From Pseudomonadota bacterium (lineage in GTDB: Bacteria > Desulfobacterota > Desulfovibrionia > Desulfovibrionales > Desulfovibrionaceae), in assembly GCA_023460395.1 (NCBI GenBank), contig JAEWQB010000018.1:62001-126000 (forward strand): 64,000 bases of DNA, given 5' to 3'. Within the stretch, counting starts at the first letter, position 1. Each line of letters begins with the position of its first letter. Shown piece by piece: positions 56,076 through 64,000 of this stretch. The notes beneath the pieces were generated by a model. The model was not told where the DNA came from and searched no databases. It saw nothing but the letters and a program-made list of their open reading frames with translations. A program made the position numbers and the translations under genes.

Positions 56076-57326
56076 CTAACCCTCCCTCAACGCGGGAATC
56101 TTCGATATGAAGGTGGAAATAACCCATATGCCGAATGCCGCCACCACCGCGAAAAACAGGTAACTGCCTATTGTGGAGAGCGTGCTGACCAACCCGGCGG
56201 GTAAGTCGATAATTTCCATGGAAACCAACTTGGCGGGCAGGTCAAACAGACGGTTTACAAACCCCGCCAAGATGGCGATGGCGTAAAACCCGCGAATGTA
56301 TATGCCCTTAATAACCCGCGTGGTCAGCGCGCCGAGCTGAATGCCCAGCAGCGAACCGAGCAGCATGCCCATGGCTAGCGTGTAGAAAATGAAGCCGTAG
56401 ATGGCGTACTGCGAGATAGAAGCGTAGCCCGCCGTGAAGATGATCTGCAGAATGTCCGTGCCCACCGTGGTGAAGCTGGAAACACCCAGCACGTATACAA
56501 AGATGGGGAAGGTGACAAACCCGCCGCCCACACCCATGATAGCGGCAAGAAAGCCCACAAAGGCCCCGCTGATGGCAACCATAAGGCCGGATATCTTTTT
56601 GCCGCCGGGCACCAAGTCTTCGTCAAAGGTGATCATGGGCGGAATATTGATAGACTGCAATGTAGCGGGCAGCCCCTTGCCGTCAACAGGCGCGGAACCA
56701 TGTGCGTCGCCCCCGTTGTCAGACTTACGCAGCTTGAGGAAGTCAAACATGGCGTAAAATCCAAGGAAGCCCAGCAGCACCACGTAAATAGCACTGATAA
56801 ACGTATCACTGAGCACGGGGTTAATCTCGTACAGGGTGCGGTTAATAACCCCGCCTCCGGTCACGCCTACCGCCGAGCCAACCAGAAAAGCAATGGCCAG
56901 CTTGGAGTTCACGTTGCCCAGCTTCTTGTGCACCGCCGTTCCCATGATCGCTTTGGCGAAAATATGAAAGAGGTCGGTACCTACCGCCAGAATGCCTTTA
57001 ATGCCCGCACTCATCAGCGCGGGAGTGATGATGAAACCGCCGCCCGCACCGATACACCCGGTGATGAGCCCGGCGCACAAGCCGATAAGAATGGACACGG
57101 CAAACACGCCCGGAGTGTAAAATGCCGGGCTATACGCGTGCTTGCCACCTAGCATTTCGGGCATAGCGTCCGCCGCCACTGCCAGTGAAACCAGCAAAGC
57201 GGGCAAGGCCAGTACGAAAAGCAGCAGCATTTTTTTGCGGCTCTTCAAAATGTTCATGGAAGCCTCGTAATCCCACCGCGCATGCGCGGCGGACGCGGCC
57301 ATCAGCATTGAATAGAATTTCCTCAT
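56076..57326 (-). CDS. TSUP-family permease (TauE/SafE, sulfite/sulfate type)
   Basis: Polytopic anion transporter of 416 residues. Duplicated half-repeats with GLITGCIGAGGGFIITPALMSAGIKGILAVGTDL and the matching VGFLAAIMGVGGGFVTFPIFVYVLGVSS mark the family. An extra N-terminal segment (RKFYSMLMAASAAHARWDYEASMNILKSRKK) precedes the first helix, and a charged loop of about 50 residues separates the halves. In sulfate reducers such proteins are thought to move sulfate, sulfite or organosulfonates. ATG 57326 has GGAAGGG upstream. Follows the two-component genes by 108 bp. Confidence 0.88.
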   Translation of the reverse strand: MRKFYSMLMAASAAHARWDYEASMNILKSRKKMLLLFVLALPALLVSLAVAADAMPEMLGGKHAYSPAFYTPGVFAVSILIGLCAGLITGCIGAGGGFIITPALMSAGIKGILAVGTDLFHIFAKAIMGTAVHKKLGNVNSKLAIAFLVGSAVGVTGGGVINRTLYEINPVLSDTFISAIYVVLLGFLGFYAMFDFLKLRKSDNGGDAHGSAPVDGKGLPATLQSINIPPMITFDEDLVPGGKKISGLMVAISGAFVGFLAAIMGVGGGFVTFPIFVYVLGVSSFTTVGTDILQIIFTAGYASISQYAIYGFIFYTLAMGMLLGSLLGIQLGALTTRVIKGIYIRGFYAIAILAGFVNRLFDLPAKLVSMEIIDLPAGLVSTLSTIGSYLFFAVVAAFGIWVISTFISKIPALREG

Positions 57327-57434
57327 CGCGTTACCCTTCCTCGGTACGTGCGTTTTCACAGAGCGCCCACCCCACCACCGCACGAGTTGCCTTCGCCGTT
57401 GACCAAGACGAAGACCCGCGCGGTACAGGTCGCT

Positions 57435-57818
57435 TCAGGCGCGCAGCCTCGTGCGGGTGGCGTCCCGCAGTTTGAACATGAGTTCATCAATGTCCGCCGG
57501 TTTGAGCAGGTAATCGAACGCGCCCAGTGCCATACCGCTTATTGCCACCTCAAGGTCGGCATGCCCGGTGAGCATGATAACCTCTACATCTGGGTGAGCG
57601 GCCTTAATACGCCTGAGAGTTTCAATTCCGTCCATACCCGGCATTTTTACATCCAGCACCACAGCATCGACCGGATGTTCCTCCAACACCGCCAGAGCTT
57701 CTTCCCCGGAACCGGCGGAATATATCCGCATTGCCCGCCGTTCCAGTCTGCGGGCCACGACGGAGAGGAAGTCAGCCTCGTCGTCCACCAGCAAAACCGT
57801 CATCGATTCGGTCGTCAT
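57435..57818 (-). CDS. Single-domain response regulator
   Basis: 127 residues, receiver only. Acidic pair Asp12-Asp13 in LLVDDE, acceptor Asp56 in VLDVKMPGMDG, Thr in MLTGH, Lys in YLLKPAD. ATG overlaps the preceding kinase stop (ATGA), so both are translated together. Likely phosphorylated by that kinase; the lack of output domain suggests a relay. Confidence 0.9.
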   Translation of the reverse strand: MTTESMTVLLVDDEADFLSVVARRLERRAMRIYSAGSGEEALAVLEEHPVDAVVLDVKMPGMDGIETLRRIKAAHPDVEVIMLTGHADLEVAISGMALGAFDYLLKPADIDELMFKLRDATRTRLRA

Positions 57819-59236
57819 GCGTTTACTCCTTCTGTTCCGGGGTGCGCTTCCACCGCAGTGGATTCGCGGTCTGTCATCTCTGCCAACTCCTGCTCCGCCA
57901 TGGTCCCGGACTCCATGACCGGCAAAGAGAGGACAAATTCACTTCCCACCCCTTCACTACTGCTCACGGTGAGTGCGCCGTCATTGCGCCGCGCCAGCCC
58001 GTAGCAAATAGCCAGCCCAAGGCCCGTGCCTTTTCCCGCAGGCTTGGTAGTGAAGAAAGGCTCAAAAATTCTACGCCGCACAGCTTCGCTCATGCCGGGA
58101 CCAGTATCCGCCACACTCACGTGCACGGTACCCCCGGAGCTCCACGTTTCCAGCACAAGCGTCCGTTCCCGTTCGGGGGGCGTCTCTTGCATTGCGTCGA
58201 GGGCGTTAGCTGTCAAATTCATAAGTATTTGCTGCACATGCGCCTGAGCAGCCCGCACGGCTGGCAGGTCGGGTTGTCCCTTCACCCGGACGCTCACATT
58301 CATTCCCGCGCAGCGGTGGCGGCACAAAGCGGCCACCTCTTCCACCATGCGGTTAAGATTTACAGGGCCAGCTTCAGACACGCCCTGCCGGGCCAGCCGC
58401 AGCAGGTTGTGCGTAATCTCACGGCATCTGGCTCCCTGCGCACGGATGACACCGGCAGACGCGCGCACCTCATGCAAAAAATCTTCATGCGGCAGATCGT
58501 CCTCAGTGAGATCCTGAATCCAGCCCGCTTCTTCGGTCATAATAGAAAGCGGATTATTGATTTCGTGCGCTACTCCCGATGCCAGCGTGCCCAACGCGGA
58601 CAGGCGGTTGGCTTCCACCATGCGGTGCTCCAACGCACGGCGGCGCAGTTCCGTCGCCGACAGGCGCTGCTGCACCGAACCGGAAAAAACAAGGGAATTA
58701 TACAGTAACAGCACGGAAATCACGCCGCCTATGGTCAGCGACATACCCCAGACGAAATCCATTTCAGGAAAGAGGGTTTCCAGTGGCATGGTCATCACCA
58801 CGGTCCCCGCTGGCTGAACCGGAACGGCGACCATGGCCACGCTGCCGGGAAACGGGGGGGATGCCGACTGTAACGCAAAGGGATGGTCACTGGTCTGACG
58901 GCCCGCAACCTCCGCCAGAGCAACCCCCTGTGCCTCCAGCTCTTCGGTCAGGACAAAATTGCCTTCTCTGGCAACAATGACCCCATCCTGCACTCGCAAC
59001 ACGGCTGCGTGCGGATATCGTGTCCGCAATGCGCCCATGCCACTGGGAATATCCTCCGCCGATTCCACCACGGCCTGCGCCAATGCGCCAAACGGCAGTT
59101 GAGAGTCTCTGCCATACGCGGTTATGAGCAAACTGGTCACCGTCAGTGCCATAAGCACCACGGGCGTGGCGGAGAGCAAAATCACACGGGCGGCCAGCCA
59201 GCGGAAGGAGTCATGCGAGGGCTGGGTTAGAGTCAT
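57815..59236 (-). CDS. Sensor histidine kinase
   Basis: 473 residues. Two membrane segments (LAARVILLSATPVVLMALTV and a second at about 165-185, GMSLTIGGVISVLLLYNSL) bracket a periplasmic domain of about 130 residues, followed by HisKA with His224 in GVAHEINNPLSI and an ATPase domain with NLTANALDAM and GTGLGLAICYGLARR. No PAS domain. The start ATG overlaps the stop of the preceding receiver gene (ATGA); GGAGGAACAGC lies upstream. It is the middle gene of a three-gene phosphorelay cassette. Confidence 0.9.
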   Translation of the reverse strand: MTLTQPSHDSFRWLAARVILLSATPVVLMALTVTSLLITAYGRDSQLPFGALAQAVVESAEDIPSGMGALRTRYPHAAVLRVQDGVIVAREGNFVLTEELEAQGVALAEVAGRQTSDHPFALQSASPPFPGSVAMVAVPVQPAGTVVMTMPLETLFPEMDFVWGMSLTIGGVISVLLLYNSLVFSGSVQQRLSATELRRRALEHRMVEANRLSALGTLASGVAHEINNPLSIMTEEAGWIQDLTEDDLPHEDFLHEVRASAGVIRAQGARCREITHNLLRLARQGVSEAGPVNLNRMVEEVAALCRHRCAGMNVSVRVKGQPDLPAVRAAQAHVQQILMNLTANALDAMQETPPERERTLVLETWSSGGTVHVSVADTGPGMSEAVRRRIFEPFFTTKPAGKGTGLGLAICYGLARRNDGALTVSSSEGVGSEFVLSLPVMESGTMAEQELAEMTDRESTAVEAHPGTEGVNA

Positions 59237-59634
59237 TGCTGTTCCTCCCGCGCAGGCTGGCCGCTTAGTGTGGTATCCACGGCGTCTAGTAACGGCTCCG
59301 GGTTCGCTTCTTTGCATACCGTCCGGCAGGGCGGCATACTGCCCGGAATATCCTCAAGAACGGACAGGGGGTGTAGGATTACCGGCACCGTGCTACCCAG
59401 AGTTCCCTTACCCGCTTCCAGCAAAGCGAAAAGGTAGGGTAAATCTGGGTCCAGCACGAGCAACGCAGGGCGGACCAATGTGAGCAATACCGCCGCTTCG
59501 TAGCCATTAGCGGCGACCCGCACCGAATATCCACGCCGGGCAAACGCCTTTTCCAGCACTGAGCCGATGCGCGGATTACGTTCCGCGATAAGGATGGGGC
59601 ACGCTTCCCGGTCTATGGTCGCTCGTCTGTCCAT
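59233..59634 (-). CDS. Receiver-like protein, partly degenerate
   Basis: 133 residues with receiver-like strands: ILIAERNPRIGSVLEKAF, a probable acceptor Asp62 in LLVLDPDLP, and Lys in TVCKEANPEP. The usual acidic pair is not present (AERN), so phosphorylation would be weak or absent. First gene of a coupled run with the kinase and the next receiver. A sigma-54-type promoter sits directly upstream. Confidence 0.75.
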   Translation of the reverse strand: MDRRATIDREACPILIAERNPRIGSVLEKAFARRGYSVRVAANGYEAAVLLTLVRPALLVLDPDLPYLFALLEAGKGTLGSTVPVILHPLSVLEDIPGSMPPCRTVCKEANPEPLLDAVDTTLSGQPAREEQQ

Positions 59635-59644
59635 ACCCTGTTAA

Positions 59645-59660
59645 GGCAATGGCTGTGCCA
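59645..59660 (-). promoter_or_regulatory. Sigma-54 promoter of the receiver-kinase operon
   Basis: On the minus strand TGGCACAGCCATTGCC, a perfect TGGCAC and TTGC core with correct spacing. Counting 12 bases from the -12 element places the start of transcription on the A of the ATG at 59634, which would make the mRNA leaderless. The adjacent upstream gene encodes an NtrC-type activator. Confidence 0.65.
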
Positions 59661-59720
59661 AAATTCACATGACGCCCGATCATATTTTTTCAAAGAAAAT
59701 TATGCAGATAGACAAACAAC

Positions 59721-59756
59721 AAAAAACACCGCGCAGCCACAAGGCAAACGCGGTGT
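59721..59756 (-). terminator. Terminator of the NtrC-type gene
   Basis: 8-bp perfect arms ACACCGCG / CGCGGTGT with a 15-base loop. On the minus strand six T follow. It lies between the activator gene and the promoter it probably controls. Confidence 0.78.
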
Positions 59757-59789
59757 CAGGGTTTTTGACGATGTGTAGGATGAGGGCCG

Positions 59790-61199
59790 TCAACTCACAG
59801 AGGCTTCCACCTTAAGACCATACTTTTCTATACGGGCGATAAGGGTGGGACGGGACATGCCCAGCAGTTTTGCTGCCCGCGTGCGGTTGCCCCCGGTCAG
59901 CGTCAGCGCTTCACGAATAACGATGGCGCAAAAGCGATCCCCCAGCGCCTCGAACACTCCTTCCTCCGCTTCAGCGAGTAACGCATGGCGCACCCAGCGC
60001 ACCACAGACTCTTCGGTATTTTCGTCCAGTGCCCCGGAAACAGACACCTCCCGGCCATGCAGACAGGTCACGTCTTCCGCATCCAGCCGCAACCCCCGGC
60101 TGAAAATAAGAGCCTTTTGCATCACGTTGCCCAGTTCCCGCACATTGCCCGGCCACGTCAGCTCGCGCAACACGGCGTTGGCCCGGTCCGTCAGGCCGGG
60201 ATTGGGCATGTTCAGCTCCCGTGCGTATTTTTCCAAAAAATGTTCCGCCAGCAGCGTGATATCCTCACGCCGCTCCCGCAAAGGCGGCAGCGAAAGCGAT
60301 ACGACATTTAGCCGGTAGTACAAATCTTCGCGGAATTCGCCAGATGCCACCGCCTTGGCAAGATCCCGGTTTGTGGCTGCGATAATGCGCACATCCACAG
60401 AAATAGGCTGTGTGCCCCCCAGCCGCTCTATTTGACGTTCCTGAATAAGCCGCAATATCTTCGCTTGAATGGACGCGGGCATGTCGCCTATTTCGTCTAA
60501 AAAGACGGTGCCCCTGTTGGCCTGCTCTATCTTGCCTGCTTTACGGCTCCCCGCCCCGGTAAATGCGCCTTTTTCATAACCAAACAGCTCACTTTCCAGC
60601 AAAGTTTCCGGGATAGCCACACAGTTGATAACGCAAAAAGGCTGGTCTGCCCGTGTGCTGTGCCTATGAACGGCATGTGCCACAAGCTCTTTACCAGTGC
60701 CCGATTCTCCACGAATGAGTATGGTGGCTTGGGTGGGAGCGGCCCGGCCTATCTGCTTGCACACCTCCTGCATCGCCGTGCTGCGCCCCAGCAGCGCGTC
60801 CGACACCACGGTGGCTTCTCCATCCACCGGATGAGGACGGCGTGCCTCCACAGCGCGACCGATAAGGGCCAAGACGTCCGGCACGTTAAAGGGCTTCATT
60901 ACATAATCGAAAGCCCCCATTTTCGTGGCTTCGATCGCGGTGTCCGTGGTGCCATAGGCCGTCATGACCAGAACAGGCAGCGATGGATACATGCCGCGAA
61001 GCGTCTTGAACGTTTCCAGTCCGTTCATGCCCGGCAGCCGCACATCTAGCACAGCCATATCCGGTTCCTGCGCCGCGGCAATGTCCACCCCGGCCTCTCC
61101 GCTGGGCGCGACAAGCACGGTATGCCCTTCAGCCTTGAGCAAACGCTCAAAGCTCTGACGCAATTGCGCGTCGTCATCTACCACTAAGATCGTAGCCAT
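59790..61199 (-). CDS. NtrC-type sigma-54 response regulator
   Basis: 469 residues: intact receiver (acidic DDD at 8-10, acceptor Asp52 in VLDVRLPGMNG, Lys in YVMKPFN), AAA+ domain with GESGTGKE and the GAFTGA loop, and Fis-type HTH (LTGGNRTRAAKLLGMSRPTL). It overlaps the stop of the upstream kinase by 16 bp, so the two are a two-component pair. The sigma-54-type promoter 130 bp downstream is a likely target. Confidence 0.93.
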   Translation of the reverse strand: MATILVVDDDAQLRQSFERLLKAEGHTVLVAPSGEAGVDIAAAQEPDMAVLDVRLPGMNGLETFKTLRGMYPSLPVLVMTAYGTTDTAIEATKMGAFDYVMKPFNVPDVLALIGRAVEARRPHPVDGEATVVSDALLGRSTAMQEVCKQIGRAAPTQATILIRGESGTGKELVAHAVHRHSTRADQPFCVINCVAIPETLLESELFGYEKGAFTGAGSRKAGKIEQANRGTVFLDEIGDMPASIQAKILRLIQERQIERLGGTQPISVDVRIIAATNRDLAKAVASGEFREDLYYRLNVVSLSLPPLRERREDITLLAEHFLEKYARELNMPNPGLTDRANAVLRELTWPGNVRELGNVMQKALIFSRGLRLDAEDVTCLHGREVSVSGALDENTEESVVRWVRHALLAEAEEGVFEALGDRFCAIVIREALTLTGGNRTRAAKLLGMSRPTLIARIEKYGLKVEASVS

Positions 61200-62686
61200 G
61201 CGGACCTCCTGCTCCCCGGAAGAGCTATGACGAAAACCGCCCCGCCGTTTTCGCCAGCGCGAACATGCAGCCAGCCGCCATGTTCTTCCACAACGCGACG
61301 CGCAATGGCCAGCCCCAATCCTGAGCCTTCTTCCTTGGTGCTATAGAACGGATCGAACACTTTATCCATAATATCACCGGGGATACCGGGGCCATTATCC
61401 GCAATGCGGATAACCACCACTTCCCCCATCGGCTCCATAAGCCCGGTTTCCTCACTCACGGTGATAGTCCCGCCCGCCACCATGGCATCGCAGGCATTTA
61501 TGAGTAAGTTAACGAACACTTCCTTCAGTTGGTCCGCGTCAAGCGCCAATTCCGGCAAGCGCCGGGGCCGGTTGAGCACCACATCAATAGCACTGGACTC
61601 CAGCCTGTGCCGCAGCAACTTAAGCGCCATGTCCACCACATCGGACGGGCTTTGACGCCGGGGCCGCAGTTTGGGACGTCGGGCGAATTCCAAAAAATTC
61701 TTCACAATACTTTCTACGTGAGAAATTTCCTCGCTGACCACCTCGAAATCCTCCCGCTGATTTTCATCCAGCACGAGAGAGCGCTCCAGAGAAAACAAGC
61801 GCATTTTTACAGAGGTCAGGGGATTACGGATAGAATGAGCCACCCCGGCGGCAAGTTTGCCCACCAGAGCCAGTTTTTCCGAATGCACGAGCGATTCCCG
61901 GCTGGCATCCAACTGACGTTGCACGTCTCCCACATCAGAAATGAGTGACCGAAGCTTGTCGCCCAGCGCCTCCACCTCGTTGTTTACAGGAGAAATATGC
62001 TGCCGCATTTCTTCCTGTCCGGGATGTTGCGGATCAACTTCTATCGCCATATCGCGAATGGGGTTCAGCACCTTGCGCACCACCAGCACCGCCAGCCCTA
62101 TGCCGATAAACGCGGAAAGCAAAATCCCGGAGACTGCCAGCGCCGCCAGAGTGTTCGCCTGTGCGCTATGCTCCGTGCGCTGCGAGGACAGCAGGTTTTC
62201 GTGTAGTTGGCGAAACTGCTCACAGAGCGTCAGAATATTATGAAACCGCTCACGGATGCTCCAGTGCAGCCGCGCTCCGTCATCGCGTCTTCCTTCGCGG
62301 TAATGATCAATAACTTGTTCGCGTGCGTAGACATACCGGATATATTGCGATTCTATTTCGCTCAAAATTTCCCGCCCACCGGGGAGCCATTCCATGGCGC
62401 GGGCCGCGGCGAGTTGTCCCTCAAACGCTTCGTTGTGCGTTGCCAGTTGCACAAGCCACGCAGGGTCGCCGTTTAGGAAAAAATATGTCGTGTAGCCCCG
62501 CTGGGCCAGCAATTCCACGCTGAGTCCGTAGGAAGCCCGCATGGCCTCCATTTCCACAGCGATAATATCGGACTGCAATAAGCGGCTTTGCCGGGCGTAC
62601 CAAAGAGTGACACCCGCCCCCACAAGATTCACCAGCACGATAGCCAGAAGCAGCAGCAGTATTCGGCGACGAAGCGAAAAGAACAT
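61184..62686 (-). CDS. Sensor histidine kinase
   Basis: 500 residues with a membrane segment at the N-terminus (RRILLLLLAIVLVNLVGAGV), a periplasmic helical domain, a second segment (LAALAVSGILLSAFIGIGLAV), HAMP, HisKA with His284 in GVAHSIRNPLTSVKM, and an ATPase domain with NLLINACDAM, GEVVVIRIADNGPGIP and GSGLGLAIARRVVEEHGG. ATG 62686 is chosen for GAGGGAGAA seven bases upstream. Paired with the NtrC-type regulator. Confidence 0.9.
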   Translation of the reverse strand: MFFSLRRRILLLLLAIVLVNLVGAGVTLWYARQSRLLQSDIIAVEMEAMRASYGLSVELLAQRGYTTYFFLNGDPAWLVQLATHNEAFEGQLAAARAMEWLPGGREILSEIESQYIRYVYAREQVIDHYREGRRDDGARLHWSIRERFHNILTLCEQFRQLHENLLSSQRTEHSAQANTLAALAVSGILLSAFIGIGLAVLVVRKVLNPIRDMAIEVDPQHPGQEEMRQHISPVNNEVEALGDKLRSLISDVGDVQRQLDASRESLVHSEKLALVGKLAAGVAHSIRNPLTSVKMRLFSLERSLVLDENQREDFEVVSEEISHVESIVKNFLEFARRPKLRPRRQSPSDVVDMALKLLRHRLESSAIDVVLNRPRRLPELALDADQLKEVFVNLLINACDAMVAGGTITVSEETGLMEPMGEVVVIRIADNGPGIPGDIMDKVFDPFYSTKEEGSGLGLAIARRVVEEHGGWLHVRAGENGGAVFVIALPGSRRSAWLRS

Positions 62687-62819
62687 GCGTTTCTCCCTCA
62701 TGGTACGGCTAACGCAAAACACTTCGGGACAGAAGACAACAGGAACCGGCGGGCCGGGAACAACAGAGAACCACGCTCCGCGCAAGCAAAAAACTCCGCC
62801 GGATCGCCCACACAAAACA

Positions 62820-62853
62820 AAGGTGGACCGACCACTGCGGGCCGCCCCACCTT
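62820..62853 (-). terminator. Weak terminator after the single receiver
   Basis: Arms AAGGTGG / CCACCTT with a long interior and a T-rich tail on the minus strand. Less clear than others. Confidence 0.4.
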
Positions 62854-62884
62854 ACCGCGCCATAAGCCTTGCGTAAATAGTCGG

Positions 62885-63277
62885 TTACGCAGAGGCCGCC
62901 AGTTGCTCCGCCTTACAGCCATGCGCCGCCATGATGGTGATAACGAGCTGATCGAAATCCACTGGTTTGCGCATGTAGGCAAACGCGCCCATGCCAAGCG
63001 CCCTATCTCTGTCGGCATCAGAGCCGTGTCCCGTGACGACAATAACCTGCACCTCCGGGTACTCGCGCTTTACACGGGAAAGCACTTCCCATCCGTCAAT
63101 ATCCGGCATCATCAGGTCCAGCAGCATCACATCTGGAACGGTGTCGTGCACCAACGTTAAGGCCGCTGCGCCATTAAGCGCCACATCCGGCCCCAGTTCG
63201 CGCAAACGCAGGCGCTCCGCCAGTGTTTCCACAAAATCCAATTCATCATCCACGAGCAGCAGCTTGATATTCTTCAT
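62885..63277 (-). CDS. Single-domain response regulator
   Basis: 130 residues, receiver only: Asp10-Asp11, acceptor Asp54 in LLDLMMPDIDG, Thr in VVTGHG, Lys in YMRKPVD. AAGGAG seven bases before ATG 63277. Separated by about 200 bp from the kinase gene downstream and by 170 bp from the repeat-protein gene upstream; likely belongs to the same signalling group. Confidence 0.9.
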   Translation of the reverse strand: MKNIKLLLVDDELDFVETLAERLRLRELGPDVALNGAAALTLVHDTVPDVMLLDLMMPDIDGWEVLSRVKREYPEVQVIVVTGHGSDADRDRALGMGAFAYMRKPVDFDQLVITIMAAHGCKAEQLAASA

Positions 63278-63448
63278 GATCGCTTCTCCTTTCCTCATCC
63301 GGGCGAAGACATGTATCCCCGCCCATTCGGTTTCCGGCATGGACGAAGCGGAATGCGGGATACCACGATGCCGCATATGGCTCAGTCCTCTTCTCGCCAC
63401 CTCGCGGAGGGCCACACCCCGTCCGCGAGCAAAGGCCGGACTCGGCTG

Positions 63449-64000
63449 TTACAGGTAGGCCACGCCGTATCGGACGGACACGTGTTCCAGTCCCACCGTG
63501 GACATGAAGCACTCAAAGCTGCGGGGACTTGTAAGACGAGGGCGATGCACGGGTCTTTGCGGCAACGAAACACCCGCCATAGAGGCCGCTCCCGCGTGGT
63601 CCCCGGCCTCAGCCAGCGCCACAGCGGCGAAGCTGTCGGAAAGAACATCGGTATCCCAGCGCAACGCCAATTCCGGCCCCGCTTCCAGTCCCATCAATTC
63701 CATGGCGTCGTCGGCAAAGCCTTCTTCCGCGAAAGCCACTGCGGCAAACGTGTCGGATAGCCATTCAGTTTCCGGGGCCGCCATGCCCATCAGGTCGCGG
63801 GCATCCGCATGCAGGTTAGCGTCCGTAAACGCCGTGGCCATGAATACCCGTTCTACGTAGCCTTCTTCCACCCTCTGCTCGTCGGCTATGCCCATCAGGG
63901 AGCGGGCCATGTCATGCCTGTTTTCTTCAGAAAAGGCGATGGCGGCGAAACTGTCAGAGAGAAAACAGCCGGAAGGCTCCGGCATGCCAGCCAAAAATCG
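63449..64000 (-). CDS. Tandem-repeat protein of unknown function (5' partial)
   Basis: The frame is open through the right edge, so the beginning lies outside. Four tandem repeats of about 36-40 residues carry variants of LSDSFAAVAFAEEG, followed by DDA-x-x-LMG and an acidic linker. The last 30 residues (SPRSFECFMSTVGLEHVSVRYGV) are not repeated. No signal or membrane segment is visible in the available part. I do not recognise the family; the helical repeat with alternating Ala and acidic residues suggests a solenoid scaffold. Confidence 0.7.
   Translation of the reverse strand, partial: RFLAGMPEPSGCFLSDSFAAIAFSEENRHDMARSLMGIADEQRVEEGYVERVFMATAFTDANLHADARDLMGMAAPETEWLSDTFAAVAFAEEGFADDAMELMGLEAGPELALRWDTDVLSDSFAAVALAEAGDHAGAASMAGVSLPQRPVHRPRLTSPRSFECFMSTVGLEHVSVRYGVAYL

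Overview
The window looks like a chromosomal segment from a sulfate-reducing bacterium of the Desulfovibrio group (Desulfovibrionaceae or a near relative). The evidence is the type III glutamine synthetase, sigma-54 promoters and several NtrC-like regulators, a coproheme-type bacterioferritin, a YmdB phosphodiesterase next to tyrS, a DUF1786/PaaK pair, a TSUP sulfite/sulfate-type permease beside a PEP-synthase-like protein, and dense two-component signalling. Most of the window is GC-rich. The first 4 kb and the interval 46.5-48.7 kb are clearly AT-richer, which suggests transfer. Species assignment is inference.

Layout. 1-4.0 kb: AT-rich surface-polysaccharide cassette (FkbM methyltransferase, MBOAT O-acyltransferase and its SGNH partner). 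4.0-8.1 kb: unusual nested hairpin, glnN on the minus strand with a sigma-54-type promoter, and a hypothetical protein. 8.1-22.1 kb: glycosyltransferase, a TtuA/TtuB-like tRNA thiolation pair, a lone receiver, then comEC-murA, tRNA-His, a large hybrid kinase, murJ, a thioesterase and an XRE regulator. 22.4-27.3 kb: a chemoreceptor gene behind a sigma-54-type promoter, frameshifted by a 26-bp tandem duplication, followed by a fused PTS-EIIC/EAL protein. 27.4-36.6 kb: RlmM-like methyltransferase, a gene-poor interval with a near-consensus Fur box and a 34-bp perfect palindrome, an atypical NtrC regulator, ymdB, tyrS, glycosyltransferase 4, aminopeptidase P and bacterioferritin. 36.9-46.2 kb: DUF4198 protein, Tim44-like protein, LuxR-type regulator, phage CII-like protein, RluA-type pseudouridine synthase, TrmJ-like methyltransferase, DUF456, PaaK and DUF1786.

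46.4-48.7 kb holds a small genomic island: tRNA-Leu(GAG), a decayed P4-type integrase, a lone dGTPase-family gene, and a 24-nt near-perfect copy of the tRNA 3' end closing the element. 49-52.1 kb: GDP-fucose synthesis (gmd, fcl) and a glycosyltransferase. 52.3-64 kb (all minus strand): a PEP-synthase-like protein with a novel C-terminal half, a membrane protein, a TSUP permease, and an array of two histidine kinases, three receiver proteins and one NtrC regulator. A sigma-54-type promoter lies directly in front of the first receiver gene. At the right edge is a partial protein made of about 36-residue tandem repeats.

The observations most worth following up are the minimal tRNA-Leu/dGTPase island, the slippage-type frameshift in the chemoreceptor, the PEP-synthase-like protein lacking the usual PEP barrel, the apparently leaderless sigma-54 start, and the Fur box plus palindrome in an interval with no obvious gene.
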